Shown here piece by piece: positions 49,669-59,709 of a stretch of DNA of 64,000 nt (position 1 is the stretch's first letter; every line of letters begins with the position of its first letter). This DNA is from an uncultured Prevotellaceae bacterium. GTDB lineage: Bacteria > Bacteroidota > Bacteroidia > Bacteroidales > Bacteroidaceae. The stretch is taken from the NCBI GenBank assembly GCA_900318115.1, contig ONJJ01000003.1, forward strand, positions 78,538 through 142,537. Direction: 5' to 3'. A program made the translations under genes and the position numbers. The notes under the pieces are model-generated. The model was not told the DNA's origin. It searched no databases and worked only from the letters and a program-made list of their open reading frames with translations.

Positions 49669-50904
49669 TCATAGGCGGCCTCCCGCCTTCTCATCGAGGT
49701 AGCTGTCCTTGAAACCGAGAAAATAGAGCACACCGTCCAGACCGATGGTATTGATACTCTGCTTCGCGTTGGCAACCACGCGCGGCTTGGCGTGGAAAGC
49801 TATTCCTAATCCTGCCTCAGAAAGCATCGGCAGATCGTTGGCACCGTCGCCGACGGCAATGGCTTGCTGCAAGTCCACTTTCTCCACCTGAGCGATGAGG
49901 CGGAGCAGTTCTGCCTTGCGGCGCCCGTCCACAATCTCACCTACGTAGTTACCCGTGAGGTGCCCGTCCTCGCTGACTTCCAGCTCGTTGGCATAGACGT
50001 AGTCGATGCCCCAGCGTTTCTGCAGGTACTCTCCGAAGAAAGTGAATCCGCCGCTGAGGATAGCAATCTTGTAGCCATAGCGCTTCAGCACATACATCAG
50101 TCGATCTGCTCCCTCCGTGATGGGCAGGTGTTCTGCGATGTCCTGCATGACGCTGATGTCCAGCCCCTTGAGCAGCTTGCAACGCTCGGTGAAGCTCTCC
50201 TTGAAGTCTATCTCGCCTCGCATCGCGCGAGCTGTGATTTCCTTCACCTGATCCCCCACCCCAGCCCGCATGGCCAGTTCATCGATGACTTCCGTGGTGA
50301 TGAGAGTTGAATCCATATCGAAGCAGATGAGGCGACGCATGCGACGGAACATATTGTCGCGCTGTAAGGAGCAATCCATTTCAAGTTCTGAGCTAAGGTG
50401 CATCAGGTCGGCCTGCATGGCGGCACGATCCTTGGGCTCGCCTCTCAGGGAAAACTCAATGCATGCCCTCACACCCTCGCGCGGACCGTCCAGCGGAGCG
50501 CGCCCCGTCAGACGCTTGATGGCATCAATATTAAAACCCTGTTTGGCCACGATGTGTGCGACAGCTGCCATCTGCTTTGCCTGCAACTTGCGGCCTAATA
50601 CTGTGAGGATATAGCGATTCTTGCCCTGACGACCAACCCAGGCGGTGTAGTCCTCACGGCTGGTGGGCGAGAAACGCACCGTCACACCCAGTTCCGAAGC
50701 CTTGAAGAGCACGTGCTTCATCACGTGGCCACTGGCTTCGTCGCTGACGCGGATGAGGATGCCTAAGGAGAGCGTGTTGTGGATGTCGGCCTGACCGATG
50801 TCGAGCACATCACAGTTATAACGTGCCAGGATGTCCATCATGGAGGCGGTCAGACCAGGACGGTCCTCGCCGGTGATTTGAATCAGGATGAGTTCTTCGT
50901 TCAT
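49669..50904 (-). CDS. serB: Phosphoserine phosphatase with N-terminal ACT domains
   Basis: This 411-residue protein carries out the last step of serine synthesis, dephosphorylating O-phosphoserine. Two ACT-like domains (about 1-170, ILIQITGEDRPGLTASMMD at the start) precede the HAD catalytic domain with the nucleophile in CFDMDSTLITTEV, the Ser motif in AILSGGFTFF and GDGANDLPML. The ACT region suggests feedback by serine. I chose the ATG at 50904 because the upstream ATG at 50934 lies inside the promoter -7 box. It is probably co-transcribed with the HAD gene 26 nt downstream. Confidence 0.94.
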   Translation of the reverse strand: MNEELILIQITGEDRPGLTASMMDILARYNCDVLDIGQADIHNTLSLGILIRVSDEASGHVMKHVLFKASELGVTVRFSPTSREDYTAWVGRQGKNRYILTVLGRKLQAKQMAAVAHIVAKQGFNIDAIKRLTGRAPLDGPREGVRACIEFSLRGEPKDRAAMQADLMHLSSELEMDCSLQRDNMFRRMRRLICFDMDSTLITTEVIDELAMRAGVGDQVKEITARAMRGEIDFKESFTERCKLLKGLDISVMQDIAEHLPITEGADRLMYVLKRYGYKIAILSGGFTFFGEYLQKRWGIDYVYANELEVSEDGHLTGNYVGEIVDGRRKAELLRLIAQVEKVDLQQAIAVGDGANDLPMLSEAGLGIAFHAKPRVVANAKQSINTIGLDGVLYFLGFKDSYLDEKAGGRL

Positions 50905-50931
50905 AAGGTTGTCTTTGTTGTTTAGCGACTG

Positions 50932-50939
50932 CAAAGGTA
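50932..50939 (-). promoter_or_regulatory. -7 promoter element of serB
   Basis: CAAAGGTA on the plus strand reads TACCTTTG on the minus strand, 28 nt before the serB start. Confidence 0.7.
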
Positions 50940-51073
50940 GGCAAAAGTTGAGAGTTCAAAGGTGAAAGTGGAAAGTTTTTGTGAAAATAGTCCGCAAATA
51001 GGAGCATTTTTGCCTCCTAGGACGCCAAAAGCGAAGAAAAATGAGGCGTGGACATAAAATAAAGAGTCACTTT

Positions 51074-51105
51074 TTTGGTCAGTTCAGAGAAAAGTACTAC
51101 TTTTG
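51074..51105 (+). promoter_or_regulatory. Promoter of tRNA-Thr
   Basis: TTTG (51074-51077), a 20-nt spacer, and TACTTTTG (51098-51105); the tRNA begins 23 nt later. Confidence 0.75.
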
Positions 51106-51127
51106 CACCCGATTTCAGGCGACACCT

Positions 51128-51200
<73 letters not shown>

Positions 51201-51282
51201 CTGGCTAAGACCCGAACATTCGCAGATATTCCAACAACAATGGGTATCTGCGTTTTCCTTATTTAATTACGCGCGCGCAAAT

Positions 51283-52311
51283 ATGAAAAAGGCACTTAAA
51301 TACAGCTTCTGGATCGTGGGCGGAATCTTCGCCGTGGGTATCATTATTGCCTTCTGGGGATGGCGGAATCTGATGAGTTCCCCTTTTGAAATCACTGAGA
51401 CGACCTACTTATATGTCCGCCCGATGGACACCGAAGCCGATGTGCGGCAGCAGTTGCGCGAGGTGACGGGTGCCCGTACCATGATTGGGTGGGACCTGGC
51501 ACGAAGGATCGCGGAGTTTCATCCCCGCACGGGGCGATATGCCGTGGAGCCCGGCGAATCGATGTTCAGTGTGTTCCGCAAACTGAAGCACGGCCAGCAG
51601 GCTCCCGTGCGCTTCACCATTCCCTCGGTTCGCCGGCTGGAGAAACTGGCTGGAGTGATGGCCAATAAACTCATGTTGGACTCGGCGGATGTCGCTTTCG
51701 CCTTTTCTGACTCCATCTTCGCCAGCAACTACGGCTACACGCCCGCTACCCTACCCGCCCTGTTCATCCCTAACACCTACGAGCTCTACTGGAACACCTC
51801 ATTGGAAGCTTTCATGGAGCGTATGCAGCGCGAGAACCAAACGTTCTGGGAGAACGAAGGGCGCCAGGAGGCTGCCCGGCGAATGGGCATGAGCCACGAG
51901 GAAGTGGTCACGCTTGCCAGCATCGTGGATGAGGAGACGGCAAACAATCCGGAGAAACCAAGAGTGGCAGGCATGTATATAAACCGTCTGAAGACCGGAA
52001 TGCCTCTGCAAGCTGACCCCACGGTGAAGTTTGCCCTGCACAACGACACCCTGCGACGCATCCGCAATGAGCACCTGCGCGTGGACAATCCTTACAACAC
52101 TTATCGCAACACAGGTCTGCCTCCAGGGCCCATCCGTATTCCCTCTATAGCCGGTATAGATGCCGTGCTCCGTCATGAGAGTCATGATTACCTCTACATG
52201 TGTGCCAAGGAAGATTTCAGTGGAACGCACAACTTCGCGCACTCCTATTCCGAACATCTGAAGAATGCGCGCCGCTACCAGCAAGCCCTGACTCGGCGAG
52301 GGATAAGATAA
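51283..52311 (+). CDS. mltG: Endolytic murein transglycosylase MltG
   Basis: This 342-residue inner-membrane enzyme cuts nascent glycan strands and so limits peptidoglycan chain length. One N-terminal membrane anchor (about 7-27) is followed by a LysM-like/YceG domain (GRYAVEPGESMFSVFRKLKHG) and the catalytic domain with the active Glu in VTLASIVDEETANNPEKPRV, and AGMYINRLKTGMPLQADPTV and SIAGIDAVL, diagnostic of YceG/MltG. It starts 82 nt after tRNA-Thr; the upstream sequence contains GCGCGCG but no clear -7 box, so it may be transcribed from the tRNA promoter. Confidence 0.94.
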   Translation: MKKALKYSFWIVGGIFAVGIIIAFWGWRNLMSSPFEITETTYLYVRPMDTEADVRQQLREVTGARTMIGWDLARRIAEFHPRTGRYAVEPGESMFSVFRKLKHGQQAPVRFTIPSVRRLEKLAGVMANKLMLDSADVAFAFSDSIFASNYGYTPATLPALFIPNTYELYWNTSLEAFMERMQRENQTFWENEGRQEAARRMGMSHEEVVTLASIVDEETANNPEKPRVAGMYINRLKTGMPLQADPTVKFALHNDTLRRIRNEHLRVDNPYNTYRNTGLPPGPIRIPSIAGIDAVLRHESHDYLYMCAKEDFSGTHNFAHSYSEHLKNARRYQQALTRRGIR

Positions 52312-52353
52312 AATCGGAAAGGTGGAAAATATGTCATCGTACATTCATTTAAT

Positions 52354-52392
52354 TGAAAATCGTAAAATCGTTAAATCGTAAAATCGTTATAT
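52354..52392. repeat. Short AAAATCGT direct repeats before glnN
   Basis: Four near-identical units of 7-9 nt (AAAATCGT(T)) lie in the 89-nt gap between mltG and the glutamine synthetase start. They could be a slippage-prone or regulator-binding stretch. Confidence 0.5.
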
Positions 52393-52400
52393 CTCATCGT

Positions 52401-54608
52401 ATGTCCTCCTCACTTAGATTCAACGTCGTCAGCGAAGCGTTCAAGAAACGCCCCATCGAAGTTCAGGCTCCTGCCGAGCGTCCGTCCGAGTTCTTCGGGA
52501 AATACGTCTTCGACCGCAAGAAGATGTATCAGTACCTGCCAGCCAAGGTCTATGAGAAAATGATAGACGTCATGGAAAACGGCACCACGCTGGATATGCA
52601 GACGGCCGATGCCGTGGCCGAAGGCATGAAGCGTTGGGCTATGGAACTGGGTGCCACGCACATCACCCACTGGTTTCAGCCCCTGACCGAAGGCACGGCA
52701 GAGAAACACGACGGCTTTGTTGAACACGATGGCAAGGGAGGTATGGTAGAGGAATTCACGGGCAAGCAGCTGGTGCAGCAGGAACCCGATGCCAGCTCGT
52801 TCCCCAGCGGAGGAATACGTTCTACGTTCGAAGCTCGTGGCTACTCGGCTTGGGATCCTGCATCGCCCGTCTTCGTCATCGGCGACACGCTGATGATTCC
52901 CACAATCTTCATCTCCTATACGGGCGAGGCCCTGGACTACAAAGCTCCACTGAAGAAAGCCCTGCATGCCGTTGACAAAGCTGCCACGGAAGTGGCTCAG
53001 TACTTCTACCCCGATGTACGCAAGGTCATCAGCAACCTCGGTTGGGAACAGGAGTACTTTCTGGTGGACGAAGCCATTTATGCTGCACGTCCGGACCTCG
53101 TCATGACGGGGCGCACACTGCTTGGACATGAATCTGCCAAGAATCAGCAAATGGATGACCACTATTTCGGTTCAATTCCGGAGCGCGTGGTGGCTTTTAT
53201 GCGTGATCTCGAGATTCAGGCCTTGGAACTGGGCATTCCCTGCAAGACACGCCACAACGAGGCAGCCCCCAACCAGTTTGAACTGGCTCCTATCTTCGAG
53301 GAGACAAACCTCGCTGTGGATCATAATATGCTGCTGATGATGCTCATGAAGAAGGTAGCGCGCAAGCACGGCTTCCGTTGCCTGCTCCACGAGAAACCCT
53401 TTGCGGGCATCAACGGTTCCGGCAAGCACAACAACTGGAGTCTCTCGACAGACACCGGAATCCTCCTGCATGGTCCAGGCAAGACACCACTGGACAACCT
53501 GCGCTTCATCACCTTCATCGTAGAAACGCTGATGGCAGTCTGGAAGTACAACGGATTGCTCAAAGCCAGCATCGTCAGCGCCACCAACGCCCATCGTCTG
53601 GGCGCCAACGAGGCTCCGCCCGCCATCATCTCCAGTTTCCTCGGCAAACAACTGAGCGAAGTGCTGGAACACATCTGCGACTCCGATGATTCCGAGTTTG
53701 CACGTATTCCAGAGCTCTCGCGGTCATCGAAACACGGTATTCACCTGGACGTGCCTCAGATTCCGGAGCTCCTGATTGACAATACCGACCGCAACCGCAC
53801 CTCCCCCTTCGCCTTCACCGGCAACAGATTTGAGTTCCGAGCCGTAGGTAGTGAAGCCAACTGTGCCAGTGCCATGATTGCCCTCAACGCAACGGTAGCC
53901 GATGCGCTCATTGATTTCAAGGCACGCGTGGATGCGCTGATAGCCAATGGTGTAGAGAAGATGCAGGCCATCCTCTCCATTGTGCGAGAAGATATCCGCA
54001 CCTGCCGCCCCATTCACTTCGATGGGAACGGCTACAGTGAAGAATGGAAGCAGGAAGCAGCCCGACGCGGGCTGGATGTGGAAGCCTCCTGTCCGCTGGT
54101 TATTGACCGCTATCTGGACGAAGCCAGTATCGAGATGTTCCGCAAGACACACGTCTTTAACCGTGCCGAGCTCGAAGCGCGCAACGAAATCAAGTGGGAA
54201 ACGTACACCAAGAAGATCCAGATCGAGGCACGTATCTTTGGCGACCTCTGTCTGAACCACGTCATTCCCGTGGCCACCCGATATCAGAGTGCGCTCATCG
54301 ACAACGTACACAGAGTCAGCAAGATATTTCCTGCCGAGACCGCAGCCCGGCTATCGGCAAACAACATAGCACTCATACAACAGATCGCCGAACACGCCAG
54401 CTATATCACGGAGCACGTGGAAAAACTGGTGGAAGCGCGCAAGGTCGCCAACCGCATCGAGAGCGAGCGGGAGAAGGCCATCGCATACCACGACACCGTG
54501 GCACCCCTCATTGAGGACACCCGCTATCATGTCGATAAGCTGGAGCTCATCGTCGACGACGAAATCTGGCCCTTGCCGAAGTACCGCGAGATGCTGTTCA
54601 TCTGCTAA
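52401..54608 (+). CDS. glnN: Glutamine synthetase type III
   Basis: This 735-residue cytoplasmic enzyme makes glutamine from glutamate, ammonia and ATP. The length and the N-terminal block (EFFGKYVFDRKKMYQYLP) mark the GSIII type, common in Bacteroidetes. Active-site segments are GWEQEYFLVDEAIY, CKTRHNEAAPNQFELAPIFE, KPFAGINGSGKHNNWSLSTD and NRTSPFAFTGNRFEFRAVGS. I chose the ATG at 52401 over 52353 because GSIII proteins start shortly before LRFN and the extra 16 residues come from a repeated AAATCGT stretch. It is followed 33 nt later by a Crp/Fnr-type regulator gene, which may regulate it; that is inference. Confidence 0.95.
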   Translation: MSSSLRFNVVSEAFKKRPIEVQAPAERPSEFFGKYVFDRKKMYQYLPAKVYEKMIDVMENGTTLDMQTADAVAEGMKRWAMELGATHITHWFQPLTEGTAEKHDGFVEHDGKGGMVEEFTGKQLVQQEPDASSFPSGGIRSTFEARGYSAWDPASPVFVIGDTLMIPTIFISYTGEALDYKAPLKKALHAVDKAATEVAQYFYPDVRKVISNLGWEQEYFLVDEAIYAARPDLVMTGRTLLGHESAKNQQMDDHYFGSIPERVVAFMRDLEIQALELGIPCKTRHNEAAPNQFELAPIFEETNLAVDHNMLLMMLMKKVARKHGFRCLLHEKPFAGINGSGKHNNWSLSTDTGILLHGPGKTPLDNLRFITFIVETLMAVWKYNGLLKASIVSATNAHRLGANEAPPAIISSFLGKQLSEVLEHICDSDDSEFARIPELSRSSKHGIHLDVPQIPELLIDNTDRNRTSPFAFTGNRFEFRAVGSEANCASAMIALNATVADALIDFKARVDALIANGVEKMQAILSIVREDIRTCRPIHFDGNGYSEEWKQEAARRGLDVEASCPLVIDRYLDEASIEMFRKTHVFNRAELEARNEIKWETYTKKIQIEARIFGDLCLNHVIPVATRYQSALIDNVHRVSKIFPAETAARLSANNIALIQQIAEHASYITEHVEKLVEARKVANRIESEREKAIAYHDTVAPLIEDTRYHVDKLELIVDDEIWPLPKYREMLFIC

Positions 54609-54641
54609 TCCGCTGTCCTGTCCCATCATTACGTGTCCGAT

Positions 54642-55319
54642 ATGGAAACTTCGATGTTCGACACCCTGCTGAGTCTGCCCTTGTTCCAGGGGTTGGGACA
54701 CGCAGATCTCACGCGAATCCTCGAGTCCACGCGGCTGGAGTTCGAGACCGCGCACTCGGGCACAATCATTGTTCGGCAAGACCAGCCCTGCACCGGACTG
54801 ACGTTTATACTAAAAGGCGATGTGACCGTCAGCACCAGCTCGGCAGACCGCACTTGGAGTGTGGAGGAGAAATTGGCAACGCCAGCTGTGATAGGGCTTG
54901 AAGTGCTATATGGCACTCTGCGCAGCCACCGCCAAACGCTGACCACCTGCAGCGAGACCCACCTGCTGCAAATGGAAAAGCGAACCGTGGGCGCCCTGAC
55001 CGCCTACTTCGAGGTCTTCCGCCTGAACGTAATGAACCTCCTGACAACCTCAATCGTGAGGCACGACCTGCTCCATTGGCTTCCGGCCGAGAAGAATCTG
55101 AAAGGACGCATCCGGCACTTCATGCGAACCCACGTGCAACGTCCTGCCGGACACAAGGTATTCAACATCTCACAACGCCTGTTAGGAACTTATCTGGGCG
55201 AAGACAAACGCTATGTCTCACGTGCCCTGCACGAGATGCAAAAGGCAGGGCTCCTGCAGCTGGAACGCAGGAGTATCAACGTGCCCTCATTCGAAATGCT
55301 ACTCAGCGCACAACTATAA
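54642..55319 (+). CDS. Crp/Fnr-family transcriptional regulator
   Basis: This 225-residue protein has an N-terminal cyclic-nucleotide-binding-like beta barrel (about 10-125; GTIIVRQDQPCTGLTFILKG) and a C-terminal winged helix (about 150-220; NISQRLLGTYLGEDKRYVSR, then ALHEMQKAGLLQLE). The phosphate-binding cassette of true CRP proteins is not clear, and there is no Fnr-type Cys cluster, so the signal is unknown. I chose the ATG at 54642 over a GTG at 54633. It lies between glnN and the dcp gene on the same strand, with gaps of 33 and 49 nt. Confidence 0.85.
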   Translation: METSMFDTLLSLPLFQGLGHADLTRILESTRLEFETAHSGTIIVRQDQPCTGLTFILKGDVTVSTSSADRTWSVEEKLATPAVIGLEVLYGTLRSHRQTLTTCSETHLLQMEKRTVGALTAYFEVFRLNVMNLLTTSIVRHDLLHWLPAEKNLKGRIRHFMRTHVQRPAGHKVFNISQRLLGTYLGEDKRYVSRALHEMQKAGLLQLERRSINVPSFEMLLSAQL

Positions 55320-55368
55320 GTGGCATTCCTTATTAAGAAGAAAACAACTTAAACATACGATTCAACGA

Positions 55369-57450
55369 ATGCGGAATAATCCATTCTATACCAAGCATTA
55401 TAATACGCCCCACGAGACGCCTCCCTTCAACGAGATACTGCTCGAAGACTACGAACCAGCGATGCTCGAGGGCATAAAGCAGGATGCTGCTTTTATTCAG
55501 GGCATCGTCGATAATCCAGAACCTCCGACCTTCGACAACACCATTGCCGTGACCTCGCCCGACGACCTGCTGGAGCGAGTCACTAAAGTCTTCTACAACC
55601 TTCTGTCGGCAGAGACGAATGACATGATGGAAGCCCTGGCTCAGAAGATGGCACCCGTCCTTACGGAACATGCCAACAACATGCTTTTCAAAAAGGGCTA
55701 CTTCCAACGCGTGAAAGCCGTTTACGACCGATTCAAGGCTGGCGAGGAACGTGCTCTGACGGCTGAGGAACAGACGCTCTTGGAGAAGGCGTATGAGGGA
55801 TTTGTACGGGCAGGTGCCGCGCTGGACGAGGAACATCAGCAGCGCCTGCGTGAAATCAACAACGAGATGGCCCTGCTGACGCTGCAGTTCTCGCAGAACA
55901 ACCTGAAGGAAACCAACGCCTTTGAACTCCACCTGACCGATGAGAAAGACATCGCCGGATTGCCCGATTCAGCCCGGGAGGCTGCTGCGCTCGCTGCCAA
56001 GGAACACGGCAAGGAAGGATGGTTGTTCACCCTCCACGCTCCCAGCTACGGTCCTTTCATCACTTATGCAGACAACCGCGAGTTGCGCCGACAGATGTAC
56101 ATGGCGAAAAATACTATCTGCATCCACGACAACGAACAGAACAACGAGGAAATTGTGCGCAAGATTGTGAACCTCAGACAGGAACGGGCACAGCTGCTGG
56201 GCTATAAGACATATGCGGATTTCGTGCTGAAAGAGAGAATGGCAGAGAACGCCGCAAATGTCTACGACCTCCTGGACAAACTGCTGGATGCCTATCTGGA
56301 ACCTGCGCGCAAGGAACTTGCTGAAATCGAGGCTCAGGCACGCCAAAGTGAGGGCGACGAGTTCCAGCTCCAGCCCTGGGATTTCTCCTACTACGGCCAC
56401 AAGTTGAAGATGCAGCGCTACAATATTGATGCAGAGATGCTGCGACCTTATTTGGAACTTGCGCGCGTGAAGGAAGGCGTCTTCGGACTCGCCACACGAC
56501 TCTATGGCATCACTTTCCGCCAGAACCCTGATATTCCTGTCTATCACCCCGACGTCACGGCCTATGAGGTGCTGGACGAAGACGGCTCTTATTTGGCGGT
56601 GCTCTACTGCGACTTCTTCCCCCGCAAAGGCAAGCAGTCTGGCGCCTGGATGACGAGTTACAAGGACCAATGGATAGGCCCCGAAGACAACAACCCGACG
56701 CCCAACGACCCTGCGACTTGGAAGAACAGCCGTCCGCATGTCTCGCTCGTCATGAACTTCACCAAGCCTACAGATAAGAAGCCAGCCCTGCTCACTCTTG
56801 GCGAAGTGGAAACGTTCCTCCACGAATTCGGCCATGCCCTGCACGGCATCTTTGCCAATACCCGTTTTGCTTCACTCTCAGGTACCAACGTCTATTGGGA
56901 CTTCGTGGAACTGCCCTCGCAGATTATGGAGAATTGGGCCGTGGAGCCAGACTTCTTGAACACATTCGCACGTCACTACCAGACGGGCGAGCCTATTCCA
57001 CAGGAACTCATAGAACGTATTCAGCAAAGTCGAAACTTCAATGTCGCTTATGCCTGCATCCGCCAAGTCAGCTTCGGGCTGCTGGATATGGCATTCTACA
57101 CTCTGCAGCGACCCTTCGATGAAGACTTGCAAACCTTTGAGCAGCAAGCCTGGAAGCGAGCACAGCTCTTCCCCTCAATCCCGGGCACGTGCATGACGGT
57201 CCAGTTCGGTCATATCATGTCTGGAGGCTACGCTGCGGGCTACTACAGCTACAAGTGGGCTGAGGTGCTTGATGCAGATGCCTTTTCCGTCTTCAAGCAG
57301 ACAGGTATCTTCAATCGCGCCACTGCCCAGCGCTTCCGCGACTGCATCCTCTCGCGAGGTGGCACGGAACACCCCATGACTCTCTATCGCCGCTTCCGCG
57401 GTCAGGAACCAACTATAGACGCATTACTCAAACGAAATGGAATCAAATAA
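55369..57450 (+). CDS. dcp: M3-family peptidyl-dipeptidase (Dcp)
   Basis: This 693-residue zinc metallopeptidase removes dipeptides from C-termini of short peptides. The HExxH motif is in ETFLHEFGHALHGIF, with the downstream Glu ligand in VELPSQIMENWAVEP; FNVAYACIRQVSFGLLDM and SGGYAAGYYSYKWAEVLDAD are M3 signatures near the C-terminus. No signal peptide is seen, so it is probably cytoplasmic. The ATG at 55369 is preferred: the open frame upstream (from 55213) overlaps the Crp/Fnr gene and adds unrelated residues. The stop overlaps the start of the dCMP deaminase gene by 14 nt. Confidence 0.93.
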   Translation: MRNNPFYTKHYNTPHETPPFNEILLEDYEPAMLEGIKQDAAFIQGIVDNPEPPTFDNTIAVTSPDDLLERVTKVFYNLLSAETNDMMEALAQKMAPVLTEHANNMLFKKGYFQRVKAVYDRFKAGEERALTAEEQTLLEKAYEGFVRAGAALDEEHQQRLREINNEMALLTLQFSQNNLKETNAFELHLTDEKDIAGLPDSAREAAALAAKEHGKEGWLFTLHAPSYGPFITYADNRELRRQMYMAKNTICIHDNEQNNEEIVRKIVNLRQERAQLLGYKTYADFVLKERMAENAANVYDLLDKLLDAYLEPARKELAEIEAQARQSEGDEFQLQPWDFSYYGHKLKMQRYNIDAEMLRPYLELARVKEGVFGLATRLYGITFRQNPDIPVYHPDVTAYEVLDEDGSYLAVLYCDFFPRKGKQSGAWMTSYKDQWIGPEDNNPTPNDPATWKNSRPHVSLVMNFTKPTDKKPALLTLGEVETFLHEFGHALHGIFANTRFASLSGTNVYWDFVELPSQIMENWAVEPDFLNTFARHYQTGEPIPQELIERIQQSRNFNVAYACIRQVSFGLLDMAFYTLQRPFDEDLQTFEQQAWKRAQLFPSIPGTCMTVQFGHIMSGGYAAGYYSYKWAEVLDADAFSVFKQTGIFNRATAQRFRDCILSRGGTEHPMTLYRRFRGQEPTIDALLKRNGIK

Positions 57451-57862
57451 GACCTTAGACCTCCGCTACCTGCGCATGGCACGCATCTGGAGCGAGAACA
57501 GCTATTGTATCCGACGTCAGGTCGGAGCGCTTGTCGTCAAGGACAAGATGATTATCAGCGACGGCTACAACGGCACGCCTTCCGGTTTCGAAAATATCTG
57601 CGAGGAAGACGGGGTAACAAAGCCCTACGTGCTTCATGCCGAGGCAAACGCCATCACTAAGATTGCACGCTCGGGCAATAACTCCGAAGGTGCTACGCTC
57701 TACGTCACCGACTCCCCCTGCATCGAGTGCTCCAAACTCATCATCCAGGCTGGCATACGCCGTGTGGTTTATGCACGAGACTACCGCTTGACCGACGGTA
57801 TCGACCTCCTGCGGCGAGCACATATCGAAGTGCAGCATCTGCCCATCGAAGGATTCGAGTAA
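57437..57862 (+). CDS. dCMP deaminase / ComEB-type cytidine deaminase family protein
   Basis: This 141-residue zinc deaminase is most like deoxycytidylate deaminase, which turns dCMP to dUMP for dTMP synthesis. Zinc-site motifs are HAEANAITK (catalytic Glu) and SPCIECSKLI (PCxxC). GYNGTPSGFENICEEDG is typical of dCMP deaminases. It starts 14 nt inside the end of dcp, so translation is coupled. The gap to the next gene is 131 nt. Confidence 0.93.
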   Translation: MESNKTLDLRYLRMARIWSENSYCIRRQVGALVVKDKMIISDGYNGTPSGFENICEEDGVTKPYVLHAEANAITKIARSGNNSEGATLYVTDSPCIECSKLIIQAGIRRVVYARDYRLTDGIDLLRRAHIEVQHLPIEGFE

Positions 57863-57993
57863 ACAAGGCACATTGAACTCACAGAGAAGTATGGGTGATA
57901 AAGGGAATCATGGAACAATCAGGTCAAACGGATGATATCCATGTTCACCCCTGTTTATCCCATAGAAAGAAAATTAAAGAAAACCGCCATCCA

Positions 57994-59709
57994 ATGAACA
58001 CCAAATCACGCCTCGTTCCCTTGCTGCTGGCTGTGGCCGTCGTAGTGGGAATATTGATAGGAACCTTCTATGCCAACCACTTCTCGGGCAACCGCCTGAG
58101 TATCATCAACACAGGCAGCAACAAGCTCAACTACCTACTGCAAATCATCGACAACAACTATGTTGACACCGTGAATGTCAATGAGTTAGTCGAAGAAGCT
58201 ATGCCTGTATTACTCTCGGAGCTCGACCCACACTCCAGCTACATCCCGGCATCGGAAGCTGAGGAGACGAGCGAGGAACTTAAGGGTAGCTTTTCCGGCA
58301 TCGGAGTGCGATTCACTGTGCAGAAGGACACCGTCAACGTCATGAACGTCATCAAGGGAGGTCCCTCCGAGAAAGTGGGCATCCTCGCCGGCGACCGCAT
58401 CGTTGCGGCCGACGACAGCACCCTCATCGGAATGGAAAACCGCGAGATCATGAAGCGACTGCGCGGGCCGAAGAACTCCAACGTGAAACTCACCATTGTA
58501 CGCAATGGGCATCGCCAGCCGCTGACTTTCACCGTGGTACGTGGCGACGTACCCGTCGAGAGCGTAGACAGCTACTTCATGCTCAACGACCGCACAGGCT
58601 ATATTTCCATCGAGAGTTTCGGTGAAAACACCTATCCGGAGATGCTTGTGGCGCTGGCTCGATTGAGTATGCAAGGAATGAAGGATCTCATCATCGACCT
58701 CCGAGGCAACCGAGGAGGGTATATGCAGACCGCTATCATGATGGTTAATGAGTTTCTGCCGGGCGGACAGCTGGTGGTTTATACCGAAGGGCGTCACAGC
58801 GAGCGCGAAGAATATCGCACTGACGGACGAGGAACCTTCCAGCAGTTGCCGCTGATTGTGCTGGTGGATGAGGGCTCTGCGTCTGCCTCCGAGATCTTTG
58901 CCGGAGCCATTCAGGACAACGATCGTGGCACCATCATCGGGCGTCGTTCCTTTGGCAAGGGACTGGTGCAGCAACCCATTGAGTTCAAGGATGGCAGTTG
59001 TGTCCGGCTGACCATCGCCCGCTATTACACACCTGCCGGCCGTTGTATCCAGAAGCCCTATGAGAAAGGCCACGGAGAGGAATATGAGAATGATCTGATA
59101 ATGCGCTACGAACGAGGCGAGTTCTTCTCGGCAGACAGTATTCATCAGCAAGGACCTGAGTACAAGACCGCCCTTGGACGCACCGTGTATGGCGGAGGCG
59201 GCATCATGCCTGATATCTTCATCCCAGAGGACACGACCCTCTATACATCTTATTTCAAGGAAGCACAATGGTCTGGACTCACTATCCAGTTCGCCTTCCT
59301 CTACACCGACCAGAATCGCGAGCAGCTCAATAGCTTCGGCTCCGTGGATGAAATGGAGAACTGGCTCCGCAAGCAGAATCTTCTTGAGAAATTTGCACGC
59401 TACGGCGAAGAGCACGGGCTACGTCGGCGCAACCTTATGCTTCAGCGCAGTGCACCGCTCTTTGAACGCAGCTTGATTTCCAACATTATCTACAACGCAC
59501 AGGATCAAGCTTGGCGCCTTCAGTTCCTGAGTAAGGAGGACCCTGCCGTGCAGCGAGCTTTGCAACTGATGAAGGAGGGCAAGTCCGTGCCAGAGGCACC
59601 TGCCGAAGAGAAGGGGAAAGACACGAAGACCGCGGCGCTCGATCTCCAGGGAATCGGCGAAGCGCGTCCTGCTGTTCTGAATCTTCACCTTGCCCACTTG
59701 ACCGCATGA
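57994..59709 (+). CDS. S41-family C-terminal processing peptidase
   Basis: This 571-residue periplasmic serine protease is anchored by an N-terminal membrane segment (LVPLLLAVAVVVGILIGTFY). A PDZ domain (about 95-180; GVRFTVQKDTVNVMNVIKGG) is followed by the S41 catalytic domain with Ser in VDEGSASASEIFAGAIQDND and Lys in RRSFGKGLVQQP. It degrades or trims periplasmic proteins. I chose the ATG at 57994 because it gives a clean signal-anchor; the ATG at 57895 adds 33 polar residues. It overlaps the next gene by 4 nt (ATGA). Confidence 0.93.
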   Translation: MNTKSRLVPLLLAVAVVVGILIGTFYANHFSGNRLSIINTGSNKLNYLLQIIDNNYVDTVNVNELVEEAMPVLLSELDPHSSYIPASEAEETSEELKGSFSGIGVRFTVQKDTVNVMNVIKGGPSEKVGILAGDRIVAADDSTLIGMENREIMKRLRGPKNSNVKLTIVRNGHRQPLTFTVVRGDVPVESVDSYFMLNDRTGYISIESFGENTYPEMLVALARLSMQGMKDLIIDLRGNRGGYMQTAIMMVNEFLPGGQLVVYTEGRHSEREEYRTDGRGTFQQLPLIVLVDEGSASASEIFAGAIQDNDRGTIIGRRSFGKGLVQQPIEFKDGSCVRLTIARYYTPAGRCIQKPYEKGHGEEYENDLIMRYERGEFFSADSIHQQGPEYKTALGRTVYGGGGIMPDIFIPEDTTLYTSYFKEAQWSGLTIQFAFLYTDQNREQLNSFGSVDEMENWLRKQNLLEKFARYGEEHGLRRRNLMLQRSAPLFERSLISNIIYNAQDQAWRLQFLSKEDPAVQRALQLMKEGKSVPEAPAEEKGKDTKTAALDLQGIGEARPAVLNLHLAHLTA